Source of the DNA: JANNAV01 sp031384695
Lineage (GTDB): Bacteria > Pseudomonadota > Alphaproteobacteria > Rhodobacterales > Rhodobacteraceae
NCBI GenBank assembly: GCA_031384695.1
Contig: JANNAV010000203.1
Location: forward strand, 1 to 6,674
DNA: 6,674 bases
Direction of reading: 5' to 3'
Shown here: piece after piece, positions 1 through 5,823 of the stretch
How the letters are laid out: each line of letters begins with the position of its first letter
Position numbering within the stretch: position 1 is the stretch's first letter
Program-made: the position numbers and the translations under genes
Notes under the pieces: model-generated
Told to the model about the DNA's origin: nothing
What the model saw: only the letters and a program-made list of their open reading frames with translations
The model's database searches: none

Positions 1-663
1 GATCTCGCTGGGTGTGCCCCATTGCTGTAATTCGCCGTCATGCATCACCGCGATCATATCGGCCATCGACAGCGCTTCCAGCTGATCATGCGTCACATAG
101 ATCATCGTGGTGCCAAGGCTACGCTGTAAATGCTTGATCTCACCGCGCATGTGCGCGCGCAATTTGGCGTCAAGGTGGGCGATGGGTTCATCGAACAAAA
201 ACAGCTTCGGCTCGCGCACGATGGCCCGCCCGATCGCCACCCGTTGTTTTTGCCCGCCAGACAGTTCAGATGGGCGGCGGTTCAGCAGATGATCTATTTC
301 CAGCAGTTTGGTGGCGGATGTGACGCGTTCCTTGATCTTGTCCGCATCAAACCCGCGCAGGCGCAGCGGGTTGGCGATGTTGTCGAACACCGATTTATGC
401 GGATAAAGCGCATAGTTTTCGAACACCATCGCCACATCGCGGTCTTTGGGGGGCAGATCGTTGATCCGCTGGCCATCAAACAGAATGTCGCCCGCGCTGA
501 TATGCTCCAACCCGGCAATCATCCGCATGGTTGATGATTTGCCACAGCCGGAAGGCCCCAGAATGCTGACAAAGCTGCCATCGGCGCAGTCAAGGTTCAG
601 GTCGCGGACCGCAGGACTGGTCCCGTAGTATTTCCACACCTTGTTGATCGAAATCCGTGCCAT
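1..663 (-). CDS. Sugar-type ABC importer ATP-binding protein, partial (C-terminus beyond window)
   Basis: This is the cytoplasmic ATPase that powers the importer encoded upstream. 221 residues are visible; MalK/UgpC relatives run about 330-370, so the regulatory OB-fold domain is mostly outside the window. Visible motifs in order: Walker A GPSGCGKSS (36-44), Q-loop region VFENYALYPH (80-89), signature LSGGQKQR (134-141), Walker B with D-loop LFLFDEPIAHLDAK (154-167), H-loop VTHDQLEAL (190-198). The Q-loop position normally holding Gln is Glu82, while all other catalytic motifs are intact. The ATG at 661-663 has a G-rich ribosome-binding stretch 4 nt upstream and follows the permease stop by 52 bases, so it is the last visible gene of the operon. 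Family assignment is firm; the substrate is unknown. Confidence 0.96.
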   Translation of the reverse strand, partial: MARISINKVWKYYGTSPAVRDLNLDCADGSFVSILGPSGCGKSSTMRMIAGLEHISAGDILFDGQRINDLPPKDRDVAMVFENYALYPHKSVFDNIANPLRLRGFDADKIKERVTSATKLLEIDHLLNRRPSELSGGQKQRVAIGRAIVREPKLFLFDEPIAHLDAKLRAHMRGEIKHLQRSLGTTMIYVTHDQLEALSMADMIAVMHDGELQQWGTPSEI

Positions 664-715
664 CTGGCCCCCCGGTTTATTCTAAAGATTGCCCAAACCA
701 ACGAAGGATCGGGCG

Positions 716-1594
716 CTATTCCTTGACGGCACCCATCGTCATGCCGGTCACCAGATATTTGCGGATCACCAACCCCAGCATCATCATCGGCAGCGTTGTC
801 ACCACGCCCGCGGCCATAATCGCCCCCCACTGGATATTCTGCGGCTGCACCAGTTCGCGCGTGGCCACAGGCAGGGTTTTGGCCCCGCCCGATCCGATGA
901 TGGCCGCAAACAGAAAGTCGTTCCACGCAAACAAAATGCACAGCACGATAAACGCAGCAATCCCCGGTGCCACCAGCGGCAGGATCGACATGAACGCCTG
1001 AAAGCGCGTTGCCCCATCGACCATCTGCGCCTCTTCAATCGAGTAAGGCACGTTGTCGAAAAACCCTTTCAGGATCCAGATCGCGAAGGGCAGATTGAAG
1101 GTGGTGTAGGCAAGTATCAGGCCGGGCAACGTGCCGATCAGATCGAACGACCGGAAAATCGCATAAAGCGGCACCATAACCGCCACCACCGGGGCCATCC
1201 GGGTAGAGATGATCCAGAAAAACAGATCACCCTTGCCGCGAAATTCAACCCGGCTCAGGCTGTAGGCGGCCATCGACCCAAAGGTTACCGCAATGACGGC
1301 CGACCCGCCCGCCGCAATCAGGCTGTTGGCCATGTATTCGCCAAAGTTGTTGTCATAAAACAGGCTTTGGTAATGTTTCAGCGTCGGGGTGAAATCGAAA
1401 AACACCGTGACCCCGGCCCAGTCGCCAACAGCGGGGATATTGAACGCTTCGAGCAAATCCTTGAAGGACGAGACGAACATCACAAAGATCGGCAGCAACG
1501 TCCAGATCAGGTAGACGGCCAGAAAGATGACCGAAAACACCTTGAAGGCCACGGCCAACGGCGATTTGTATTGAACTACGTCCCGCGATGCCAT
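716..1594 (-). CDS. ABC transporter permease, MalG/CUT1 type
   Basis: This is an inner-membrane subunit of the importer, 292 residues, normal length for MalG-like proteins. Hydrophobic segments consistent with six helices lie near residues 15-42, 88-112, 123-147, 154-176, 205-230 and 256-278. The EAA loop that docks on the ATPase is at about 188-211, with EEAQMVDGATRFQAF and a later P-x-x-x-P-G ending (LPLVAPG). The C-terminus is the short tail usual for this subunit. The ATG at 1594 lies 3 bases after the upstream permease's TAA and has an AGGG stretch 8 nt before it, so translation is probably coupled. It pairs with the permease at 1598-2599 to form the transmembrane channel. Confidence 0.96.
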   Translation of the reverse strand: MASRDVVQYKSPLAVAFKVFSVIFLAVYLIWTLLPIFVMFVSSFKDLLEAFNIPAVGDWAGVTVFFDFTPTLKHYQSLFYDNNFGEYMANSLIAAGGSAVIAVTFGSMAAYSLSRVEFRGKGDLFFWIISTRMAPVVAVMVPLYAIFRSFDLIGTLPGLILAYTTFNLPFAIWILKGFFDNVPYSIEEAQMVDGATRFQAFMSILPLVAPGIAAFIVLCILFAWNDFLFAAIIGSGGAKTLPVATRELVQPQNIQWGAIMAAGVVTTLPMMMLGLVIRKYLVTGMTMGAVKE

Positions 1595-1597
1595 GGA

Positions 1598-2599
1598 TTA
1601 CACCCTTTCCGATTTCGGTTTCTCGAAGATGCGCACAAGGATTTTGCCAAGGATGATGGTCACCACCAGCAACGTCAGGGCAATTGCCGCACCCCGGCCC
1701 AGTTTGAAGAACTTGAAGGCCACCTCGAACAGATAGATCGGCAGGATTTTGGTGGAATCCGCGGGCCCGCCCCCGGTCAACACCAAAGCCGCGTCGATAA
1801 ATCGGAAATTATCCATAAAGCGCAGCATGATGGCGATCAGCAGCACGGGGTAAAGATTGGGCAGTGTAATGGCGAAAAAGTTGCGCAAAGGCGATGCACC
1901 ATCGACCATGTTCGCTTCCAGTTGATCTTGCGGCACCCGTTTCAGCCCGGCCAGGGCGATCAGCGTGATCAGCGGCGTCCATTGCCACACATCCACCAAC
2001 ACAATCGCCAGCATCGCCGTATCGGTGCTGGACAGGATCGACCCGCTGCCCAGCCAGCCGATGCTTTGAAACAGCCAATGATACCAGCCGAACGTGCCGT
2101 TGTACAAAAACAGCCAGACCAGACCGGCCACCGCAGGTGCCATCATCATTGGCATCAGCAGGGCGGTGACGAGAAACTTTTCCCACCGCGCGCCATTCAC
2201 GATCACCGCCAGCAGCAACCCGATGCTCAGTTGCAGCGCCAGACACATCGCGCTGTATTGTGCCAACAAAATCCAGCCCTGCAAAAACCGCTCATCGCTG
2301 AACAGGCGGGCGTAATTTTTCAAACCAACCCATTCCCCGGCGCCTACCCCAACGTTTTGCAGCGACATCACGATCAGCCAGACAAATGGATAAAGCGAGA
2401 TAAACGCCAGAACCGCAATCGCGGGGGCCATCAGATACAGATAATATCGCCGGGGTGCTGCCGGGTTCATGTGATCGGGCAGCGCCAGCGTAGCCGATAC
2501 CGGCCGCGCCTCGATATCAGACGAGGTGCCACGGGCGCGGAACAACGTGGCCCCGCGCCCCATCGGTGCAACGCCGATGTTTGTCGCTTCACTGGTCAT
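1598..2599 (-). CDS. ABC transporter permease, MalF/CUT1 type
   Basis: This is the partner inner-membrane permease, 333 residues from the chosen start. A cytoplasmic N-terminal tail of about 50 residues precedes the first helix (52-79). Further hydrophobic segments lie near 108-135, 142-166, 196-219, 248-268 and 303-324. The EAA loop is at 228-249 (EANMVDGASPLRNFFAITLP). The start is set at ATG 2597-2599, with an AGGAGG ribosome-binding site (2609-2614) 9 nt upstream. A TTG directly before it (2600-2602) is in frame and also reachable. A downstream in-frame ATG (2468-2470) would remove the tail but has no ribosome-binding site. It lies 99 bases after the binding-protein gene, separated by a strong hairpin. 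Confidence 0.95.
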   Translation of the reverse strand: MTSEATNIGVAPMGRGATLFRARGTSSDIEARPVSATLALPDHMNPAAPRRYYLYLMAPAIAVLAFISLYPFVWLIVMSLQNVGVGAGEWVGLKNYARLFSDERFLQGWILLAQYSAMCLALQLSIGLLLAVIVNGARWEKFLVTALLMPMMMAPAVAGLVWLFLYNGTFGWYHWLFQSIGWLGSGSILSSTDTAMLAIVLVDVWQWTPLITLIALAGLKRVPQDQLEANMVDGASPLRNFFAITLPNLYPVLLIAIMLRFMDNFRFIDAALVLTGGGPADSTKILPIYLFEVAFKFFKLGRGAAIALTLLVVTIILGKILVRIFEKPKSERV

Positions 2600-2646
2600 C
2601 AAACGCGGCCTCCTGTCGCGGGGTCATTCTGTCGTCTTTGCATGCA

Positions 2647-2688
2647 GATGGCGTGGCACTGCCGGGATATCCCCACAGTGCCACCATC
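2647..2688 (-). promoter_or_regulatory. Intercistronic hairpin between binding-protein and permease genes
   Basis: A long imperfect stem-loop. GATGG (2647-2651) pairs with CCATC (2684-2688), followed by a 2-base CG bulge. TGGCACTG (2654-2661) then pairs with CAGTGCCA (2676-2683), and an inner GGG-ATAT-CCC (2664-2673) closes the top. No run of T follows on either strand, so it does not look like an intrinsic terminator. In sugar importer operons, hairpins in this position are known to protect the upstream binding-protein mRNA from 3' exonucleases. That role is inferred here. Confidence 0.7.
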
Positions 2689-2698
2689 CGTTGCAAGC

Positions 2699-4225
2699 TT
2701 AGGCGTCGTTGAGACTGTCCAGCAAGCTTTGCACAGAACTGGCAGTCTCTGCCGGAGACTGGGCATTCGACAACATTTTTTGCGTCTCCGAGGCGATGAT
2801 CGAATGGTATTCGTTCGCTTCGGGGATTTTCGGGCCAAGCACAAAGTTCGGATCCTTGATGCCGAAATCATAAACCGCATCAAAGGTCAGCGCGTTTGGC
2901 ATGGTGGTGGGCCGCACCCGCGCCGCCACAACATCCGGCAAGGCCAGCACGGATTTGCGTGTTGGTGTGCCGCCAAGCCCCGACAGAACCTCGTATTGGT
3001 TTTGCTGCGAGGTTGACCAGATCGCAAACAGGTAGGCCGCGCGTTTGATCTCTTCCGACGCGTTGCCGCTGATTCCGATGCCGCCAATGCCGCAGTTGGT
3101 GCCGTTCACCGCTTCGCCGCCATTCAAAATCCACTCCGGCGCGCCTTTGGGGCAAGGCGCATAGGCGGTGCGGCCACCTCCGGCCACCGAGGTTTTCTCA
3201 TCCTCGATCGAGGCTGCAAACTCATGGTACTGAACCTGCATCGCGATGTTGCCCGACTGATAGACCGTGTTCAACTCCAGCGTGCCATTCGCCAGATTGT
3301 CGGGATGCGACACATCGGCCAGCGCCTTGAACTTCTCCAGCATCAGCACCGATTGCTCATCACCCCACTTGGTCTTGCCGGGCGTCTTGCTGCCGATCTT
3401 GTCGTCAATGTCGAAATCGGTCCAGCGGCCATGCGCAAACATCATCCGCTGAATATCAAGCTGCGTGGTCCAGGCGAATGTGCCCTGATGCTGGGCATAG
3501 CCATAAGGTACGTCTTCGCCCGCCGTCTTGCGCGCCTTCAGATAGGTCGCAAAATCAAGGACGTTTTTCCAGGTCGTATCGTTGGTGTATTCCATCGGAT
3601 AGCCATACTCGGCCTCGAACGCCTTGGAATTGGCCTCGTAAATGTCCTTGCGGTAGAAGGTGCAGGCCACAGCGGCATCGTAGGGCAGCGCAATAACCCT
3701 GGCGCCATCGTAATAGCGGCCGCAGGCTGTCAGGAAATTGTCATACCAAACCTCATCGCCGTAACCCTCTGGGTCTTGTGGCAACGTCTCATCGCCGAAC
3801 ATCGGCGACAGATCGGCGTAGAAATCAGCGAATGGCGCACCGATTGGCTTATCCTGAATGTATTGCAGCGGATAGTCCGCATTGCCACTGCGCAGATCAA
3901 TACCGGCCTTTTGCTGCACAACCGGCAGGTCATCGGTCAGAATTTCCACTTCGATCCCGGTCAGGTCGTAAAACGATTTGATCTTTTCGCGGATCGCAAA
4001 CGACGGTGGGGTGTTTTCCGACAGGAACACCAGTTTCGAACCTGAAAACTGCTTCCATTTCGCATCGTCAGACGATTGCGCCTGCACCCGCGTGCTCATC
4101 ATCACCGAGTTCAACCCGACGCCAAGCGCGCCGGTGCCCAGCATGGTCACCGCACTGCCGCCAAGTTCCAAGAACTTGCGTCTGCTGACACTTTTGTAAA
4201 GTGCGTTCTTCGGCCGATAAAACAT
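2699..4225 (-). CDS. Extracellular solute-binding protein, family 1, Tat-exported
   Basis: This periplasmic receptor captures the substrate and delivers it to the permeases. It has 508 residues, at the long end for this family. The N-terminus carries a twin-arginine signal SRRKFL (14-19), a hydrophobic stretch (about 21-42) and a likely cleavage after VQA (47-49). LPYDAAVACTFYRKDIY near 180-196 is typical of family 1 sugar-binding proteins, and GIGGIGISGNASEEIKRAA fits the usual C-terminal half. An in-frame ATG at 4261 would add 12 residues, but it lies in the loop of an RNA hairpin. ATG 4225 has GGGGGGA 5 nt upstream and places the Tat motif normally. It is the first gene of the importer operon. 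The substrate is not identifiable; sugars, sugar alcohols and glycerol derivatives are all possible. Confidence 0.95.
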   Translation of the reverse strand: MFYRPKNALYKSVSRRKFLELGGSAVTMLGTGALGVGLNSVMMSTRVQAQSSDDAKWKQFSGSKLVFLSENTPPSFAIREKIKSFYDLTGIEVEILTDDLPVVQQKAGIDLRSGNADYPLQYIQDKPIGAPFADFYADLSPMFGDETLPQDPEGYGDEVWYDNFLTACGRYYDGARVIALPYDAAVACTFYRKDIYEANSKAFEAEYGYPMEYTNDTTWKNVLDFATYLKARKTAGEDVPYGYAQHQGTFAWTTQLDIQRMMFAHGRWTDFDIDDKIGSKTPGKTKWGDEQSVLMLEKFKALADVSHPDNLANGTLELNTVYQSGNIAMQVQYHEFAASIEDEKTSVAGGGRTAYAPCPKGAPEWILNGGEAVNGTNCGIGGIGISGNASEEIKRAAYLFAIWSTSQQNQYEVLSGLGGTPTRKSVLALPDVVAARVRPTTMPNALTFDAVYDFGIKDPNFVLGPKIPEANEYHSIIASETQKMLSNAQSPAETASSVQSLLDSLNDA

Positions 4226-4248
4226 ATTGTTCCCCCCATTTGTGTTGC

Positions 4249-4269
4249 CCGGCCGAAACATCGGTCCGG
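4249..4269 (-). promoter_or_regulatory. Leader hairpin just upstream of binding-protein start
   Basis: On the minus strand CCGG-A-CCGA, loop TGTT, TCGG-CCGG folds into two 4-bp blocks with one bulged A. It sits 11 bases upstream of the G-rich ribosome-binding site and 23 bases upstream of the ATG at 4225. The alternative upstream ATG (4259-4261) lies at the edge of the loop, which argues against its use. The hairpin could stabilise the 5' end of the operon mRNA; this is inference. Confidence 0.45.
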
Positions 4270-4757
4270 TCGTTCTGAAGTTTGTTGTCTGACGTGTCGG
4301 CGGTGCTGCCTCCTCCCAGAGACGACGTGCCGCGGCGCCCGCCCCGTGCCCTCACCTGCCACAGCCCACCCTAACCTACGTTAGCCGCATTCCATCTATC
4401 TTGTAAATTATTTTCTTCTTTAAGTGATGAAAATGCCTGAAATCGCCTTGACGGGCTATGCGGCAGCCTCGAAAGTAGAAAACTATGGCCCGGAACCTCG
4501 CTCAGTGGCCAATAAATTGGAATCAGGCGCGCGCTTTCATCGCAGATAGGAAAAAGTTTTTCAGAACGGAGGGGGCGGATTTGCCGGCAAAATGCAACCT
4601 TCGGGACGGCGCAGGTAGGCTGACCCCCAAAGATCGGACAGTGACGGAAGCTACGATCTGAAGTCTGCTGGTCTGCCACCCGGCGAGCCGCGACCAACCA
4701 TGTTCAATCATCGGCGCAGCACCAGACTGGCGATAGCGAAGCATTCATGGCTCAATC
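4270..4757. other. Long intergenic stretch with no convincing gene
   Basis: About 490 bases between the importer leader and the parDE promoter. Several short open frames exist on both strands, but none has recognisable domain content, a ribosome-binding site at its start or supporting context. The part near 4397-4432 is AT-rich compared with its surroundings and lies where the importer promoter (minus strand) would be expected; no clear -35/-10 pair was found. A small inverted repeat CTAAC-N4-GTTAG (4371-4384) could be an operator. A strong ribosome-binding-like GGGAGGAGG (minus strand, 4309-4317) has no start codon at usable distance. GAAAAA-g-TTTTTC (4550-4562) is a short symmetric AT element. 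Confidence 0.5.
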
Positions 4758-4786
4758 TTGCGTGCGTCTTCATTCTTGCTTATCTT
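4758..4786 (+). promoter_or_regulatory. Candidate parDE promoter
   Basis: TTGCGT (4758-4763) and TATCTT (4781-4786) are separated by 17 bases, the ideal sigma-70 spacing. Box matches are only moderate. It lies 25 bases before the antitoxin start, and the -10 overlaps an inverted repeat, as expected for an autoregulated toxin-antitoxin operon. Confidence 0.4.
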
Positions 4787-4792
4787 GAAGAC
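4766..4792. promoter_or_regulatory. Inverted repeat, candidate antitoxin operator
   Basis: GTCTTCA (4766-4772) and TGAAGAC (4786-4792) are perfect 7-base inverted arms around a 13-base spacer. The element overlaps the candidate -10 box and ends 19 bases before the parD-like start. Ribbon-helix-helix antitoxins repress their own promoters by binding such symmetric sites; that this one binds here is inferred from position and symmetry. Confidence 0.5.
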
Positions 4793-4811
4793 AGAATCTC
4801 GGGAGGCTCCC

Positions 4812-5066
4812 ATGTCACAGACCACGACCATGACCGTGCGCATCAGCGGTGCCCTAAGCGAATTCGTGGCATCGAACGTCGGCGAGCACGGTGACTATGA
4901 GAACATCAGCGAATATGTCCGCGATCTGATCCGGCGCGACAAGGAACGGGTGGAGCGCGAGGCGTTCGACCGGCTGAAGGCCGAGTTGAACCGGGCCTTT
5001 GCGGCACCGGAGTCAAGCTTCAAACCGCTGACCGCCTCCGAGGTGATCGCCCGGAACCGGGTCTGA
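4812..5066 (+). CDS. parD: ParD-like antitoxin (ribbon-helix-helix)
   Basis: 84 residues, typical antitoxin length. The N-terminus shows a short strand MTVRIS (7-12) followed by two helices, ALSEFVASNVG (14-24) and ENISEYVRDLIRRDKE (about 30-45). This is the CopG/ParD ribbon-helix-helix DNA-binding fold. A charged helix (about 46-62) and a flexible tail (about 63-84) should wrap the toxin. Known role: it binds and neutralises the ParE-type toxin encoded next and represses the shared promoter. The start at ATG 4812 was chosen because GGAGG (4802-4806) lies 5 nt upstream; an in-frame ATG at 4758 would precede the candidate promoter's -10 box. The stop is 4 bases before the toxin start, so the two genes are one unit. 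Confidence 0.9.
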   Translation: MSQTTTMTVRISGALSEFVASNVGEHGDYENISEYVRDLIRRDKERVEREAFDRLKAELNRAFAAPESSFKPLTASEVIARNRV

Positions 5067-5070
5067 CAGG

Positions 5071-5382
5071 ATGGCCGTGCGCGTCCAGGAAGCCGCATCG
5101 CTACGGCTTGACGAAATTTACCGCTATCCGCGAGACCGTTGGGGTGCCGAGCAGGCGGATCACTACATCACCGAACTGTTCGCAGCGTTTGACCGGATCG
5201 AGAGCCACGGCGTGTCGTCGCGGCCAATCCCAACCGAGTTCGGCGTTGAGGGCTTCTACTTCCGGCACGAGCACCATTTCGTCTACTGGCGGCGGCTCTC
5301 GGATGGCGGCATCGGTATCGTGACTGTTCTGCACGAGCGCATGCACCAGACAGATCGCTTCCGCGATGATCTTGGCGGCTGA
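5071..5382 (+). CDS. parE: ParE/RelE-superfamily toxin
   Basis: 103 residues, usual for ParE. The sequence follows the family pattern: an N-terminal strand (AVRVQEAASLRLDEIYRY), two helices with WGAEQADHYITELFAAFDRIE (about 24-44), then central and C-terminal strands RHEHHFVYWRR (66-76) and IGIVTVLHERM (81-91). ParE toxins poison DNA gyrase, whereas RelE relatives cleave mRNA; placement with ParE rests on general resemblance and the ParD partner. The ATG begins 4 bases after the antitoxin TGA, with only a weak AGG before it, so translation is probably coupled and the toxin made in lower amount. No frameshift or stop is seen; the pair looks functional. It sits about 140 bases from the tRNA fragment, at the boundary of the mobile segment. 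Confidence 0.88.
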   Translation: MAVRVQEAASLRLDEIYRYPRDRWGAEQADHYITELFAAFDRIESHGVSSRPIPTEFGVEGFYFRHEHHFVYWRRLSDGGIGIVTVLHERMHQTDRFRDDLGG

Positions 5383-5403
5383 ATTCACACCAAAACGCAA
5401 AAG

Positions 5404-5423
5404 GCCCCCGCTTTTCAGGGGGG
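5404..5423 (-). terminator. Terminator-like hairpin downstream of tRNA fragment (second)
   Basis: A run of five C (5405-5409) pairs with G (5418-5423) around an 8-base loop. On the minus strand the stem is followed by CCTTTTGCGTTTT, giving a usable T-rich tail; on the plus strand no T-run follows, so it would not stop parE transcription efficiently. It would block minus-strand read-through from the tRNA side into sequence antisense to parDE. Confidence 0.5.
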
Positions 5424-5434
5424 ACTGGCAAAAC

Positions 5435-5451
5435 GTTGACCAGGTGTTGAC
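5435..5451 (+). repeat. Paired GTTGAC direct repeat, left copy (candidate integrase arm site)
   Basis: Two GTTGAC boxes (5435-5440 and 5446-5451) lie 11 bp apart in the same orientation. The 17-bp unit matches the copy at 5707-5723 at 14 of 17 positions. It is about 110 bp from the anticodon loop of the tRNA fragment. Arm-type sites of lambda-like integrases are short direct repeats about one helical turn apart; the function is inferred. Confidence 0.55.
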
Positions 5452-5468
5452 AAGAATTTGGAATGACA

Positions 5469-5493
5469 AAAGCCGAGCGTTATGCTCGGCTTT
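5469..5493 (-). terminator. Intrinsic terminator after the tRNA fragment
   Basis: AAAGCCGAGC (5469-5478) and GCTCGGCTTT (5484-5493) form a perfect 10-bp stem with a 5-base loop. On the minus strand the stem ends in CTTTTGTC, a standard intrinsic terminator tail. It begins 26 bases beyond the tRNA CCA end, the expected place for a tRNA terminator, which suggests that this side retains the original downstream flank of a tRNA gene. Confidence 0.75.
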
Positions 5494-5519
5494 GAAGTCT
5501 CTGATAAGACGTAGTTTTT

Positions 5520-5569
5520 TGGTTGCCGGGGCAGGATTTGAACCTGTAACCTTCAGGTTATGAGCCCCA
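5520..5569 (-). pseudogene. 3' half of an initiator tRNA (tRNA-fMet), candidate attachment core
   Basis: On the minus strand the sequence runs from an anticodon stem-loop (loop CTCATAA, anticodon CAU at 5560-5562) through a T-arm (ACAGG-TTCAAAT-CCTGC, 5531-5547) to an encoded CCA (5520-5522). The CTCATAA loop followed by CCT and the CAACCA end are initiator-tRNA traits. A 77-base tRNA would reach 5596, but no acceptor 5' strand complementary to CCCGGCA and no D-arm are present. The anticodon stem has a G:G clash and the T-stem closing pair is A:C, so it is not functional. A palindrome CTCCCGGGAG (5571-5580) abuts it. Tyrosine integrases commonly leave such a displaced 3' tRNA fragment at one element end. 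Confidence 0.8.
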
Positions 5570-5823
5570 TCTCCCGGGAGAACGGCCATCCTTTGATTTC
5601 AACAGGTTACGCGATAACCCTTTGAACCGTCGACGTTTTCTAGCCGCATCGCGCCGCAACCAACCGCAGCGGACGGGTCCAAACAGGGAACGAGGTAGTT
5701 AAACAGGTTGACCTATTGTTGACCCGCGTCAATCGCCCGATCGTCTCCGTCACGCTCACTTCTATTTCCTAGAACGCTGGAACACGACACCCAGCGCCCG
5801 GGCTTCCGTCGGACTCGACTCAA
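5570..5823. other. Gene-free spacer between tRNA fragment and hsdM remnant
   Basis: No recognisable gene. It holds the palindrome CTCCCGGGAG (5571-5580), a small inverted repeat GGTTA-cgcga-TAACC (5605-5619) and the right GTTGAC repeat. A 21-codon frame (minus, 5762-5827) starts with GTG overlapping the hsdM stop as GTGA; it could be the first codons of a lost downstream hsd gene but has no recognisable similarity. Confidence 0.45.
5707..5723 (+). repeat. Paired GTTGAC direct repeat, right copy (candidate integrase arm site)
   Basis: GTTGAC boxes at 5707-5712 and 5718-5723, again 11 bp apart and in the same orientation as the left copy, with 14 of 17 positions shared. It lies about 150 bp from the tRNA anticodon loop on the integrase side. 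Two such units on opposite sides of a tRNA-derived core resemble the P and P' arms of an attP site. Confidence 0.55.

Noticed and set aside
130..534. Plus-strand frame of 134 codons
   Set aside because: Antisense to the ATPase gene, which shows every expected motif.
689..3016. Very long plus-strand open frame (775 codons) opposite the importer genes
   Set aside because: It spans three minus-strand genes with clear families, is rich in His/Arg/Gln/Pro as expected of antisense frames in GC-rich DNA, and shows no domain or ribosome-binding site.
3224..4045. Plus-strand open frame of 273 codons
   Set aside because: It lies wholly antisense to the binding-protein gene, whose signal peptide and family motifs are clear; no independent evidence.
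4371..4697. Minus-strand frame of 108 codons upstream of the importer
   Set aside because: No ribosome-binding site, no recognisable motif, low-quality composition, and it covers the AT-rich probable promoter region.
5366..5563. Plus-strand frame of 65 codons
   Set aside because: It ends in AGAGFEPVTFRL, the familiar translation of the reverse strand of a tRNA T-arm, and crosses two terminator hairpins.
5101..5589. Minus-strand frame of 162 codons ending near the tRNA fragment
   Set aside because: Its N-terminal part (GSNPAPATKK) is simply a translated tRNA 3' end, and the rest is antisense to the ParE-like gene.
5520..5596. Complete functional tRNA-Met
   Set aside because: The acceptor 5' strand and D-arm are missing where a 77-base tRNA would place them, and the remaining stems contain mismatches.
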